Below, in pieces: positions 38,564 to 49,192 of a stretch of 59,869 nucleotides of DNA. Origin of the DNA: Mikrocytos mackini (lineage: Eukaryota; Endomyxa; Ascetosporea; Mikrocytida; Mikrocytiidae); the NCBI GenBank assembly GCA_030180075.1, contig JASNJN010000023.1:1-59869 (forward strand). Direction: 5' to 3'. The notes beneath the pieces are model-generated. The model was not told the origin of the DNA and ran no database searches. It worked only from the letters and a program-made list of their open reading frames with translations. A program made the position numbers and the translations under genes. Each line of letters opens with the position of its first letter. Position 1 is the first letter of the stretch.

Positions 38564-41020
38564 TTAGCTTGTAGATACTATATTCTCCATTGCAATCAAT
38601 ATCTTGTCGACACTATCATCATCGGTGACTTTTATGGTTATTTTCGCTGTATTGGTCGAACTAGAGACTAGCAGCTCAAAAAACACGGAATCCTCCCCAA
38701 CATTGTGAATTGTACCCAAGGGTTCGATACATTTGTTGGTTAGTAATTTGAAACTGCCATATAGCTGCACGACATTATTCTTTACCCCTTCTGCCACAAC
38801 ATTTATGTTCAGATTTTCCAAGTATGAAATGATGTCATCTATGTTGCCCTTCATCTCTTCTCTGAGCCCATCAATAATACTGGATTTCTCATTGGCGTAA
38901 CTCTTCCAATTTTTTTGAAAATCTTCACCGTCGACGTTAAGGGTCATAATTTCATATTCATACGAATCATCATCCTCTTCATAATCGTTATTTTCTGGAA
39001 TAAAGCCATCGTATATCTCCTCTTTTTCACCATCCGGGGTGTAACTGGATGACTCCTCGTTTTCGAGTTTCAAATTGCTAAACAAACTCTCGTGTGGTTC
39101 GTATTCAAAGACTTCTTCTTTGAACTTTTTGACAGGCGAAAAGCCAATAATGTTCTCCAGGCTATCAATTCTATTTCCTCCATTCTTTCTACCCACAGTA
39201 TGTATTTCTTTTTCGCAATACTGCTTCAACTCTTCTACTTTGTTTCCCTTGATTAAGCGGTAAAACCTAAACGCTTCGTTTCTCACTGTTATGTGTTCGT
39301 ATTCGTTTTTCATGAAGGTGTGCAGAAGGGCTCCCACCATTTTTCGCATCTTCTGGGGGTGGTCGAACACCAGATAACACACGGCTTTCATGGCCAACAC
39401 TTTATACTCCATTATTTTCGAAAATCTCTTGTTGTATTTAAGTATCTCTTCATTTGGGTCCGTATTGATACCTTTCCCTGCATTTTTGTCGAACATCAGT
39501 CTGTTGAGTTTGTCAATATTAACCGTTCCTTTAGTTCTTAGTTGTTTGTCAGCCCTGAGTTTGTATATGTTGTAGAGCTGCCCTACAATCTCTTCTAAGA
39601 AGAAATGCGCGTCGTCCACTTGTTTGAAGTACCTACTTGCGAACCACAGCATAGATTTCTTGTGGAACAAGGTATCGTACTGTAACAGATAAGGAGAAAT
39701 AATTGGAATGAATATCTCTTCGTTTTTCTGGTTGCTTTTGAGTATTTTTATTATGTAGGAAATTATTTCCTGAGATAATTCTGGAATCTCAAATTCAAGG
39801 AACGAAATGAAACCAATAACAATATCCCTTAAACAATCCTCCTCTTTGATAGCAACATTATGAAGTGTTTTAATGATCTTTCTCCTCACTCCTTTCCTTC
39901 CCGTGTCGTTTACGTGAGCTCGTAGTAGACTGAACAGTTCAGAAACCACGTCTTCGCGGTTTTCTTTTCCTACTAACTTTTCAATGAGTTTCAGTTTCAG
40001 TTTTATCACATTTGGATCGTCACACCCTATGACTACGAAAAGTTTCCACTTCATCTTGATTTTCTCTTTTATGTATTCTTTGTCGTAGCTTGCGTTCTCG
40101 TCATGTTCTAGCAGTTTGTTCAACACACGTAAAGTAGAAAGGAAGGATATTCGGTTATGGCTACTGTTAAGAAGGTTGATCAAGACATCACACACTCGGT
40201 CCATGATGTCAGTAGAGTAATCGGGAAAATCACGGGCGTACTTCATAAACAGAGCGATGGTTGCGAATATGACAGAGCAGCTCTTGACGTTTATATACTG
40301 ATCCAAATGGTCCATAAACTTGAACAGCTCTTCAGAATCCACAGGTCTATACTTCTGGAGAAGTGATATTATAAAACAGCATCCTGGCAGATCGGCACTT
40401 TCTAGGCGTTTGAGAATGTGCAAGGCTATGTTCTTTGTAATACCTTTATCGAAATGTCCCATTTCGTTTAGGATTCGGAGAGAGTTTAGGTGCACGTCAA
40501 AGCTTGTATCGGATACCTGTTTCAGGTATTCCTTTTTCATTTCTGTTGTGAAGCCACACTGATAAGCGCAGATGATGGCTGTTTTGCGCACGTATTTATC
40601 CTTATCCTTCAAAGCCGCCTCAATCGAACTTGTGATGAGGGGGCCGAAGTCCTCAAATGAAAGTGTTGTTATAGCTCTCAGAGACAACGCTCGAATAGTC
40701 GGGTCGGGGTCTACGTTTTCCTTCTTTAACGTGTTCAAAGTTAGCATCGACAATTCCGAATTTAGTGAAGCATAAACTGAAATGTAATGGTATGCTAATT
40801 TCTTAACCAATATCGATTTCGACTGTGTGACCATTACTATAGTCGGAAATAAACTCGACATATCCTTTCCATATGTAACGTTTGCAATAATCTTCAGAAG
40901 GGTGTTTTCTAACTTATCCAAGGGGTAATTTGATGAAGATTTTAAGTAGTCTCCAAGTTCCTTTTCGAGCAATCTTATCTCGTTTCGTCCATGGTCTATG
41001 TATCCTTTTGTGGCTGTCAT
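38564..41020 (-). CDS. Beta-adaptin (large subunit of a clathrin-adaptor complex)
   Basis: Starts at MTATKGY (41020, 818 aa); an upstream extension would run into the divergent neighbour. Armadillo/HEAT-like trunk: TYGKDMSSLFPTIV, VKKLAYHYISVYASL, DPDPTIRALSLRAI and DKDKYVRKTAI reproduce the strongly conserved beta-adaptin N-terminus (x-GKD-x-S-x-LFP...; LKKL-x-Y-x-Y; DPNP-x-IRALA-x-R; D-x-YVRKTA). An acidic hinge (about 640-700, EENNDYEEDDDSYEYE-like) and a small appendage-like C-terminal domain follow. The complex (AP-1, -2, -3 or -4) cannot be named; microsporidia keep few of them. Role: cargo selection in vesicle budding from trans-Golgi/endosomes. Confidence 0.85.
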   Translation of the reverse strand: MTATKGYIDHGRNEIRLLEKELGDYLKSSSNYPLDKLENTLLKIIANVTYGKDMSSLFPTIVMVTQSKSILVKKLAYHYISVYASLNSELSMLTLNTLKKENVDPDPTIRALSLRAITTLSFEDFGPLITSSIEAALKDKDKYVRKTAIICAYQCGFTTEMKKEYLKQVSDTSFDVHLNSLRILNEMGHFDKGITKNIALHILKRLESADLPGCCFIISLLQKYRPVDSEELFKFMDHLDQYINVKSCSVIFATIALFMKYARDFPDYSTDIMDRVCDVLINLLNSSHNRISFLSTLRVLNKLLEHDENASYDKEYIKEKIKMKWKLFVVIGCDDPNVIKLKLKLIEKLVGKENREDVVSELFSLLRAHVNDTGRKGVRRKIIKTLHNVAIKEEDCLRDIVIGFISFLEFEIPELSQEIISYIIKILKSNQKNEEIFIPIISPYLLQYDTLFHKKSMLWFASRYFKQVDDAHFFLEEIVGQLYNIYKLRADKQLRTKGTVNIDKLNRLMFDKNAGKGINTDPNEEILKYNKRFSKIMEYKVLAMKAVCYLVFDHPQKMRKMVGALLHTFMKNEYEHITVRNEAFRFYRLIKGNKVEELKQYCEKEIHTVGRKNGGNRIDSLENIIGFSPVKKFKEEVFEYEPHESLFSNLKLENEESSSYTPDGEKEEIYDGFIPENNDYEEDDDSYEYEIMTLNVDGEDFQKNWKSYANEKSSIIDGLREEMKGNIDDIISYLENLNINVVAEGVKNNVVQLYGSFKLLTNKCIEPLGTIHNVGEDSVFFELLVSSSTNTAKITIKVTDDDSVDKILIAMENIVSTS

Positions 41021-41063
41021 TTGAGTACCAAAATTCTTTAAAATTTTAATTTTTCTATTTCGG
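41021..41063. promoter_or_regulatory. 43-bp bidirectional promoter between beta-adaptin and the 116-aa gene
   Basis: Contains ctttaaaattttaattttt, again an AAATTT block readable in both directions, between two opposed ATGs. Confidence 0.6.
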
Positions 41064-41414
41064 ATGACCACAAACAAGGAGTACAGAACACCCACTATCC
41101 AATATACAAACTGCAGAGATAGAACTCCCAAACCAAAGGTGAATGTACATGATGAAACAACTTATGCGGACATTACTAAGGACCTTGGACCAACAAATTT
41201 TTCAAACATTGAAAATGATCCTCATAAAAGTTGTTATATTGGTTACAATATGCACAAAAATGTGATAAATCAATCCAGGAAAGAAGTTGATAATGAAAAC
41301 AAATCTAGTGAAGAATTATTCAAAAGAATGCTTTCAGGCGAGGATGTCGGACACCTCATTAAATCTAAAAAAGAGATAGAGGACGACTGGCTAAAGGAAA
41401 ACAATTTACAATAA
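41064..41414 (+). CDS. Small hydrophilic protein of unknown function
   Basis: 116 aa, ATG at 41064. Polar and charged throughout, with no signal peptide or membrane segment. The C-terminal third has an acidic/basic helix (SSEELFKRMLSGEDVGHLIKSKKEIEDDWLKENN). The short divergent promoter shared with beta-adaptin and the tail-to-tail placement with the VPS18-like gene speak for a real gene. No family recognised; an intrinsically disordered adaptor peptide is conceivable. Confidence 0.55.
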   Translation: MTTNKEYRTPTIQYTNCRDRTPKPKVNVHDETTYADITKDLGPTNFSNIENDPHKSCYIGYNMHKNVINQSRKEVDNENKSSEELFKRMLSGEDVGHLIKSKKEIEDDWLKENNLQ

Positions 41415-41545
41415 AAATACATTGTATTATAGTTAAATGAGCTCAGTGCTACAATGCACGATTGAGTTTAACAGATGATTACTCTTGTATTTAATTTATA
41501 TTTGCTAGTTTTATTCATTTCTTTCTTTTTATATACTTATGTGAC

Positions 41546-44299
41546 TTATACAAACTTACTGCATTTGATGTGGTAGTATTCTTTATGTTCCAAGTTGGTA
41601 TGGTATGTCTTTTCACTGATACTTTTTGAACAAATATAACAATGTGGTGTTCCGAGTATTTCGACCATTTTATTTTCTTTGTTGTCGTCATACATGATCG
41701 AAAAGTTCTTCAGAATGCTTGTCTTAATGTGGTTCTGAAGATTCAACTTCGATTCCTTTATCATCATGTTTTTGATCTTTTCCAATGTAAGCTTCTTTAT
41801 AAAATTAAAACTCATGTCTGTCTTCGAAAAGTCAAGAACATCATTTAAATCGTACTGAGAAGTTATTTTAGGATTCAACAAAATCGACGAACAGACGTCA
41901 TTGCAGTTCTTGTCCGTATAATATGCATTCGCTTTTAATATTGTTCGGATGAATATCTTTATCACTCTTTTCACTTCCACACTATCGTCTAAACTTCCTG
42001 TGGATTGGGACCCAGTGCTGCACTTAATAGAAGTAAGCTTTCCAAGCGGATTCAAAACTTTCTTGTCTCTTAATTCTTTCAGGTTGTTGAACACACAGAA
42101 TTCTAGCATTTTCCATAATTTGGCATCAATTGCCATTTCTAGCGCTCTTTTGAAGTTCAGTAAATTGGTGCAGACAATTCTGATAATGTTTTGCTTCGAT
42201 AGAGTTATCTTGTTATTCAATCTTTCAACAAACCCTTTTTTATCTGCTACTTCCGTATATAACCGAATGAATTTTACCAGATCGTTTTCTTTCAGTATGG
42301 ATACTCTCCTTGGACCTGTAGTGCAATACACACTCGCGAGGCAGTGATTTATCTTTGTAGATTCGTCTATTGATGAAATCTTGTCGGCTAAATCAAATAA
42401 CAAGTATGAAGTCAGTTTGTTAAATAAGGGCGTGTTTATTGCTGACGTCTCTCCTATAATTTTTTCGCGCGGAATATTAAAATAGCTTAGATTGGGGTAG
42501 TTTAGTTTTTGGCTGAATAACTTTGTTTGGAGAATGTTTATCCTTTGATTGACGTCTATAAAATCTTCCATGAACGAATACAATTTGTCCATTGTGTTTT
42601 CTTTTATAGAATTTTGAATCAAGTAAGCAAATTCTTCTTTTGTTATGAGCTCTCTCGACATAGCTTCTTTGAGTAGTGGGAAACATTTATTGTTGTCTTC
42701 TTTATTTAGCAAATAGTCTATATAAATTAGGATTTTGAACTTGTTTGTAGGTGTAAAGGTTTCGTCTTTGTTCTCCAAACTCAAAGGGAATAAACTTTCT
42801 ACATCTTCCATACTATCTTTCCCGATATAGACGCTGAGTTGATATTCCCTAATGTCATCCTTTTCTAATATTCCGTACTTGTTTATTTTTTCAAGGATAC
42901 TTAAGTTGTATGATTGGTTGAGTTGCAGAACTTTGCTGAGCCCGACCTTATTGCATACTGCCGCTTTCATCTCTTCCTTGCTCTTTTTATCCTGTTCCTT
43001 GTTACTAAACAAACTCCATTGTAAAGCAACTAGAGATGCGATGGCCCCATCTATTACTTTAGACCAACCGGGACTACACGATTTCATTTTGTCTTTCTCT
43101 CCCAGAATAAGCTCGAGTATATTTCTTCCCGCACCACGTAGCTCCAGCAAAATACTAAAGTTGTTTTCAACGAGTTCGAATTGTTTATTTAAGAACTCAC
43201 AGAAGTCGAAGATGTCTATTTTGTTTGTCTGTTTATCTAAAAGTCCCTTTTTCTTTAGGAAGAGTATGATGTCTGTTGCCCACTTAATCTTATTTTCCTT
43301 CTTGCATTGTGTGTAGAATTTGAAACAAACTTCGTATAATTTTTCGTCACTCATTGGTTGTGTATTAACTAGTTCAAAGAATCCATTGAAGTCCATGGCT
43401 TCCACTAGACCAATGGCTTTGCTAGACGCCACTTCTGGTAGTATTATGAAAACTTCTTTGTTGTTGGCACATACTAAGAACTCTTTCAGTCCGTTAAACT
43501 TGTCAACACTCGTAAGGGGAAACAATACGTTAAATGGCAGTGCTGATTGTTTCTTGCATAGTAGGTCATAGTAGCTCAGGTAATTGATAAGAGGGTCGAT
43601 GAATACAACTTTGTCGTCAAATAAGTTTATGGATTTATTTCGCGCTTTTGTGGACATTAATAAACTGTTCTCTTTATTGTTCAGCATAATAGAAAATTTG
43701 TTAGTTGTCTCAAAAGTAACTTGATCTTCTGAAGGGAAGCATAGCTTTAGAATTCCTGCACTATTTAAACAATAGCAGTTTTTATCCTTTTTAAACACCT
43801 GTATTATCCCTAAGTCAGAATGTTCGAAAAGAGACTTGACATGAACTTTGTGGGTCTTACTTATTGTGATTGAGTAAATCTTTAGCATTCCTTTATCGTC
43901 GAATAGTATCAATTTTGTTGGCAGTATTATGAAGTATATCTTTCTGCTGCTGGGACATTTCTTCTCTAGTATCTTGTTTAAGACAGGGGCTGTTTTCCCT
44001 GATATAGATTCTTGGCTTGCTTGATAAAGACAGAACTTCGTTGAATAATGTATTAGTAGTAGGTTGGAAGAGCTGAAGAAGTTCCGTATTGTATTGCGCT
44101 TTTTTATTTCCGTTTTGGATTGGATAGACAATCCTTTCGACTTTGATGATGAAACCAACTTGATAAAGAACAGTTTCCCATCAAGTTGGTAGTAAATTAT
44201 AGATGTCTCTGATCCGAAGAATAGTGCTTTTACTACGGGGCAAGGTGATATGTTTATTCTGTCCAGATAGATTAGTTTGTCGATAATAAAAGAAGACAT
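41546..44299 (-). CDS. VPS18: VPS18/Pep3-like HOPS/CORVET subunit
   Basis: The first in-frame ATG is 44299 (MSSFIIDKLIY), giving 917 aa; the open frame extends 12 codons further without ATG. The N-terminal half (about 1-300) is strand-rich with alternating hydrophobics, as in a WD/beta-propeller. The rest is a helical clathrin-repeat solenoid. Before the C-terminus, YDLNDVLDFSKTDMSFNFIK followed by a helix matches the Vps18 signature region. The protein ends in a small zinc motif CYICSKSIS...H...YYHIKCSKF (RING-like, shortened). Vps18 is a core subunit of the tethering complexes for endosome/vacuole fusion. Vps11, which has the same architecture, is the main alternative. Tail-to-tail with the 116-aa gene, 131 bp apart. 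Confidence 0.7.
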   Translation of the reverse strand: MSSFIIDKLIYLDRINISPCPVVKALFFGSETSIIYYQLDGKLFFIKLVSSSKSKGLSIQSKTEIKKRNTIRNFFSSSNLLLIHYSTKFCLYQASQESISGKTAPVLNKILEKKCPSSRKIYFIILPTKLILFDDKGMLKIYSITISKTHKVHVKSLFEHSDLGIIQVFKKDKNCYCLNSAGILKLCFPSEDQVTFETTNKFSIMLNNKENSLLMSTKARNKSINLFDDKVVFIDPLINYLSYYDLLCKKQSALPFNVLFPLTSVDKFNGLKEFLVCANNKEVFIILPEVASSKAIGLVEAMDFNGFFELVNTQPMSDEKLYEVCFKFYTQCKKENKIKWATDIILFLKKKGLLDKQTNKIDIFDFCEFLNKQFELVENNFSILLELRGAGRNILELILGEKDKMKSCSPGWSKVIDGAIASLVALQWSLFSNKEQDKKSKEEMKAAVCNKVGLSKVLQLNQSYNLSILEKINKYGILEKDDIREYQLSVYIGKDSMEDVESLFPLSLENKDETFTPTNKFKILIYIDYLLNKEDNNKCFPLLKEAMSRELITKEEFAYLIQNSIKENTMDKLYSFMEDFIDVNQRINILQTKLFSQKLNYPNLSYFNIPREKIIGETSAINTPLFNKLTSYLLFDLADKISSIDESTKINHCLASVYCTTGPRRVSILKENDLVKFIRLYTEVADKKGFVERLNNKITLSKQNIIRIVCTNLLNFKRALEMAIDAKLWKMLEFCVFNNLKELRDKKVLNPLGKLTSIKCSTGSQSTGSLDDSVEVKRVIKIFIRTILKANAYYTDKNCNDVCSSILLNPKITSQYDLNDVLDFSKTDMSFNFIKKLTLEKIKNMMIKESKLNLQNHIKTSILKNFSIMYDDNKENKMVEILGTPHCYICSKSISEKTYHTNLEHKEYYHIKCSKFV

Positions 44300-44791
44300 T
44301 GTGGAAACTGTTATGTTTCCAAATGAATAACTCACTAATAACCTGCTTGTGTGTATACCAAAGTATATGGCGTTGTCCTAATTGTTACTTTAATGTTTCT
44401 ATCTCCTGTAGTTTACGTGTTCTCATTTTCACTTTGTTAATATTATAACCGAAATGCCTGGCTAAAATTCGGTCTCTGCTTTGATGTGGTGTATTGATAT
44501 GATTATAGGCATATTTAAATATAATATAAGACTTTCAGTTTATCAGTAATGTTGTTTTCAGTTTAAATTTTTAAAAAGATACATTTATCTCAGAAAACAC
44601 AAATTTGTGTAAAATGTATTATTTTAGACTAAAGACACGATTGGAACGATTTTTACACGTTTGGGATGGTTGTTTTTGTTTTTTGTAAATGATTTTAATA
44701 AAAAAGTGTCACAAGGGGGGACCCTTAGGAAAAAATTTTTTCGTTATTTTTAAAAAACAAATTTTAAAAGTTCCTTGGGTTACAAATGTAG
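44300..44791. other. Spacer, no gene seen
   Basis: AT-rich. An aaatttttaaaaag block at 44563 is followed by a 24-codon ATG frame, possibly the stump of a lost gene. Confidence 0.5.
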
Positions 44792-45356
44792 TTGCCTCAA
44801 AAAGTGTGTAATTGCCACAAAATCTTGTGTGTGCCTCATTTGTGCTGTGGCCTCAAAATAAAAAATTTTTTAATGGACTACAAGGGTTAAAATTAAGAAA
44901 ATAATACTTGTTGGAATGCAGTAGAGTTTAAATCGGTATGTCTTTAAATATTTACTTGTTCTATAAGTCCGGTTAATCTATAAAACCTCATTATTTTTGG
45001 GTGAAGAACCGATTTTTTCAAAATGGTGAAATAGAACTTCTAATTTGTTTTAAACACTGTATTCAGCAATCTGAACGATATTTGTTTGAGAAACTTATCT
45101 ATGAAAACTCCGAATTTGATATTTATTCTTCGTTACATGTAAAAATTGAATTTCGGAAAATGTTTATTACACAACACATAAATTTGTTTTAGATTACTTT
45201 GAATATGTTTATGGCTAGTTGTAGGATAGATATAGATAATATATAAAAGAAATAAAATTTTAGAGATGTTCGGGGTATTTTTAACTCGTATGAGGCACAT
45301 ACAAGATTTTGAGTCATATACACATTTCTGAGGCAATTACACACTTTTTGAGGCAA
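44792..45356. mobile_element. Fold-back element with ~70-bp inverted repeats
   Basis: The left arm starts ttgcctcaaaaagtgtgtaa and the right arm is its inverted copy over about 70 bp, interrupted by one small indel block. Arms contain several GCCTCA units. The two short open frames inside (45001-45192; 45133-45416 minus) have no coding features. No certain target duplication. Confidence 0.75.
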
Positions 45357-45695
45357 ATTCAATTGTAGCCAGTTCCTTGTCATACTTGTGAACCAATCAA
45401 ACGCTTTACAATTCATATCTGTTTTAAAATACCTACTATTTTCTAAAGAAGTTTACATTTGGAAACGATTAATTCAGAAAATAAAATTTTGTTAATAATA
45501 TTATTTGATAAAGGATTTGAGCATATTATGTATCATTTAGCTATACATTTTATTATAATAGAATAACTATCATTTATTATATTTAAAATAATTTATACAA
45601 GAATTCCACATAGTAAATATGAAGATAACTAGATTTTCTTGAATTACAATAACCATTTTCTATATTAATTTGCTCAAATATTAAGTTGTCGTATA

Positions 45696-46039
45696 CAGTC
45701 GAGTATCGTATAATAAACGATCCTATAATAAAAGTTTAGTAAAATAAACTTTTAAACCGTGTTTTCTACTATTTTCCAAAATAGTTTATGATAATATCAA
45801 ATCCTAAAATTTAGACTTGAAAAATTCATATTTTAGTCTCCACATTCTAATCATTCCATTGGTATATAATTGAAAAAAAATTTTCCTGTTGAGTTTCATG
45901 TGTTAAATTGCCCTTAAATGGCACTTAAAATAAATAAAGGAAGAATTCACGTTAATAAACAAATTTACTGGAAGACAGCATCATATAATAAAATGTCATT
46001 TTGGAAATGCATTTGANTTTNTTATANGATACTCAGCTA
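45696..46039. mobile_element. Tc1/mariner (pogo-like) MITE (CAGTCGAGTATCGTATAAT ends)
   Basis: Left end CAGTCGAGTATCGTATAATA next to TA. The right end is an inverted, somewhat degenerate copy containing several n bases and is also followed by TA. The CAGTCGA...ATAATAAACG terminus is of the kind seen in pogo-type elements. Confidence 0.65.
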
Positions 46040-46222
46040 TATTGATGCATTTGATGTTTTAAAGTTTAATTATATGTATCCAAAAATCTGTTCCTATGAA
46101 TTATATACCTACTTAACCTAAATAAATAATTGCCTAGATTAATTGATACATTCTATATTTTGAATACTAATTCTTTTCTCTTTGAAAATCTTTGGAAATG
46201 TAATAAATAAATGATGAAATTC

Positions 46223-46578
46223 ATTTTACCTGAAATCCTTACACTTTTCCTGATTTTTGTCGTTTTTTAATTTACACATTATAAACACAACTTTCTAAAA
46301 ATAAATTTATCTGCCAATTCAATTATATTTCACTTTAGACGAATTATTATGGTATTCTCACAAATTGAGGTAATTTTATGAGAAAATCATGCAAGATATT
46401 TTCATTACTTTATAAATTGGTGCAAAAATAAACAAATCATCGATGAAAAACTATATTTTCAGTTAAATAATCATCCTACAGATATATGGTATAATTTTCA
46501 AACCACAGCGTCTATGGTTTGTTATTAGTTATTCGAAACAAGAAAAATTCAGGAAAAGTGTTAGAATTTCAGGAAAAT
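46223..46578. mobile_element. Inverted-repeat element (CCTGAAAT...ACACTTTTCCTGA ends)
   Basis: attttacctgaaatccttac on the left is repeated inverted on the right over about 30 bp with two or three differences and one gap. No target duplication is evident and there is no coding frame. Confidence 0.6.
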
Positions 46579-47460
46579 GCAACTTTTCAGGAAAAATAAA
46601 GTGGGAGTCTAAATAAATATGCTCAGTAAAATTTAAATGTTTTTCTAAAGTACTAGATTTGGCCCAGAATTTCCATTTTTATAGTGCCCTTAATTCATTC
46701 CGAATCGAGAAACAAGATTGTTTAAAATCAGTTTTCTGGGAATAATGGAGATTCTTGGGGAATTTTGTGTTAAATACAACACCAAATCCTTACATTTGGA
46801 TACTCTTATTTGTTCCGTTCTTTAAAAATAAAACATGCTAAGTGAGATTTGCATATAGATTATACTTTTGGAAAATTTGCTAGATATTAGGAACGAGATT
46901 TTCTAAGATCGCAAATCATGCAACAATCTTTAAAATTTTAGAATGTCTTCCATCATTTAATCTTCGGAAACGAATGGATTGTAACATGTATTTCACCGGG
47001 GATTTCTAATCTCGGATTTGTACAATTTTATAGATTTTTAAATGTTGCTTCGGTTACTGGCATCGCGTATATTGAGCTATTATACAGTCTATTAGGTGGA
47101 TCTTAACATCATAATTCATATTGGGCTGTTTTAACCAAAATAGGGTTTTTATTTCTAAATTAGTATAGTATGGGGCTATATTCCTAACTTCCCAATTTTC
47201 ACCCATTCTTCCCATTATAGTTCCACGAATTCCGAGATTTTAAATTACTAGAGTTTCAAGTTTGTGTTTTTATTTTTAACATATATTTTGTGTAATTAGT
47301 TGCTATATTTTAGTATTAAATCTACAGGTTCGTATAAAATATTTTGCATGCCTAGCTCGATCTCTAATCCGAGTTGCATTTTGTCTCAATTCTGAGCGAG
47401 TACACGCCTCGAGTCGAGTCTAAGGAAAACTCTACATCCCATTTTTACCTGATCTTCCCA

Positions 47461-47947
47461 GGGTTGTTATGAAAGCGCGTAAACTACAATAATACCACAC
47501 ATTCCGACTTAAACCAGTTAAAACCGGTTAATACCTGTTCACTCCATCCCTGTTTCGTTATAAATTGAAAATTTTTATAAATTATTTATTAGAAATTCTA
47601 TAACATTCTTTATGGGGGTGTATATATATTCAACAAATCACCGAAAGTTTTTGAGAATATTATTAATTTTCATGAAGAATAATTTTCCAAATACGAATTA
47701 AAAAATTTTGGGATTTTTCAGATTTTCAAAAATTTCGCATTTTTAAATCACCTGAAATTTCTTCCAGTAAGTTGTTTTACAGTTATGAACATCTGGACAC
47801 GTTTTTATATGTCGATACATATTCCATGTGATATCTCAAAAAATCGGGTTAAACTACCTCAAATTTTAGGTAAAACGTTAATACCGCTAGTTTGAACCTC
47901 AATATTATCCACTGGTTTTAACAACCTGGCCAAAATCGTAACAACTC
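47461..47947. repeat. GGTTTTAACC repeat family, copy B (full length)
   Basis: Imperfect inverted ends GGGTTGTTATGA / TCGTAACAACTC. Internal palindromes of the aaaccggttaa and actggttttaacaacctgg kind. Its left half matches 21377-21717 and its right half, inverted, matches 58634-58803. Confidence 0.75.
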
Positions 47948-48103
47948 CAAATATAATTGATATAAATAAAAATTTTATAGTTTAAGCAATATAAATTGTA
48001 GAATCTATGTTAATTGAACACGAGAAACATGTTAAAACATAAACTTTCAGATACATTGGGTAAAATTATGCTTAATTTAAAAAATTACATATTTTATCGC
48101 CAA

Positions 48104-48371
48104 ACGTCACATATTACCCGCCCTAGTTATTACAGCAAAATGTCGACAACTTACTCTGATCCATGCGACTCACCAGCCATCATCCCGTCATATCGAGCTG
48201 GAAGACTCACAGGGGCCATCTTGAAAGTCTCCATCAGTAAAATATAGATGTTGGGCTCAAAGAGCTACCGAACGTCTACGAATGGTTGCGATCCAGTGAC
48301 AAGACGACAATCGAACCCGAGAAATCGGGTAGGAGCGACGTAGGGAAAATGATCAATTTAATTAATTAATC
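48104..48371 (+). other. GC-richer island ending in TTAATTAATTAAT, possible LINE 3' end
   Basis: About 260 bp with much higher GC than its surroundings. The short frame 48014-48247 starts outside it. Near the right end CCCGA-GAAA-TCGGG forms a GNRA-capped hairpin, and the island closes with aatttaattaattaat. The tail recalls the island at 23340-23987, though the bodies are not visibly alike. Confidence 0.4.
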
Positions 48372-48558
48372 ATATTTTGTTTCGTTTAAAATATATAAAT
48401 AAACACCCAGACTTATCATAATAGCATAAACTAATCGGAATTGAAATTTTAAGAGCAAGTATTTTGTGGTATATTGCAAATATTTTGCAAATTTTAAGTT
48501 ATTGTGTCAATCTTATGTTTTGTGGGAATATTTAAGTGAGCAAAATTAACGTTTAAAT

Positions 48559-49192
48559 TAGAGATTGGATATTTGCAAAATGTACGAATATTTGAAGCAT
48601 GATTTTCAAAGGAGACGAATACAGTCAACTCCGGATACAACGAAGTTCGATTATAACGAAGTCATAAAAAAGGCCCATTTTCCTCTATAATTTTGTTAGG
48701 ATATAACAAATTATCGCTTATAACGGGATAGTTGAATTTTGACGAATATTGAAATTGAATTATACGACATCTGAAATATTCCCAGAAACTAAAAATTATT
48801 GAAATGCATATTGAACGTATAGATTACCGGTTAGTACCAAAACTTTTCCTTGCACACATCTTTATTTGGCATAACTGGATTTTTTGATGGGATATAACGA
48901 AGTTTTTTTTATAAGCGGAGTTGACCGTATTCGAGAATCTTCGAAATTTTGGAATGTTTTAATATAAATTTCAAAATAAATTAATTTTCACTGTAGATTT
49001 CGTCATCCTGGTTTTAAAATCTAAACCTTGCATATTTTTATTCAATTTCAAAATTTAACTTTTAATTAAATAAATCAACGAATGTTCGAATATTTTTGAA
49101 AAATTTCGCAAAATTTAAATTACTTTTAAAATATTCGGAAAACGAATACCAGAAATTCGATTTTTGACGAATATTCGTATGTCCAATCTCTA
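48559..49192. mobile_element. hAT-like non-autonomous element, copy 2 (TAGAGATTGG ends), carrying a nested MITE
   Basis: Ends TAGAGATTGGA and inverted TCCAATCTCTA; flanking octamers gtttaaat and agttaaat agree at 6 of 8 positions. The internal CGAATATTCG-rich sequence matches 26023-26388 in reverse. A mariner-type MITE (48622-48927) sits inside. Confidence 0.78.
48622..48927. mobile_element. Tc1/mariner-type MITE (CAGTCAACTCCG ends), nested
   Basis: CAGTCAACTCCGGATAC and inverted CGGTCAACTCCGCTTAT, each next to TA. 306 bp. The interior has repeated ataacgaagt / gatataac pieces. Confidence 0.8.

Larger units (their letters stand above)
45357..47460. other. Spacer with two MITEs, no gene seen
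   Basis: AT-rich and stop-dense. Holds the elements at 45696-46039 and 46223-46578. Undetermined bases at 46017-46026. Confidence 0.55.

Noticed and set aside
45001-45416. Open frames inside the fold-back element
   Set aside because: Both are made of arm and loop sequence of the inverted-repeat element.
48014-48247. 77-codon open frame as a gene
   Set aside because: Starts in AT spacer and ends in the GC-rich island; no domain and no start context.
48230-48345. tRNA-like box B (ggttcgattg on the minus strand) as a tRNA or SINE head
   Set aside because: The flanking bases do not form a T-stem and no matching box A or acceptor stem is present.
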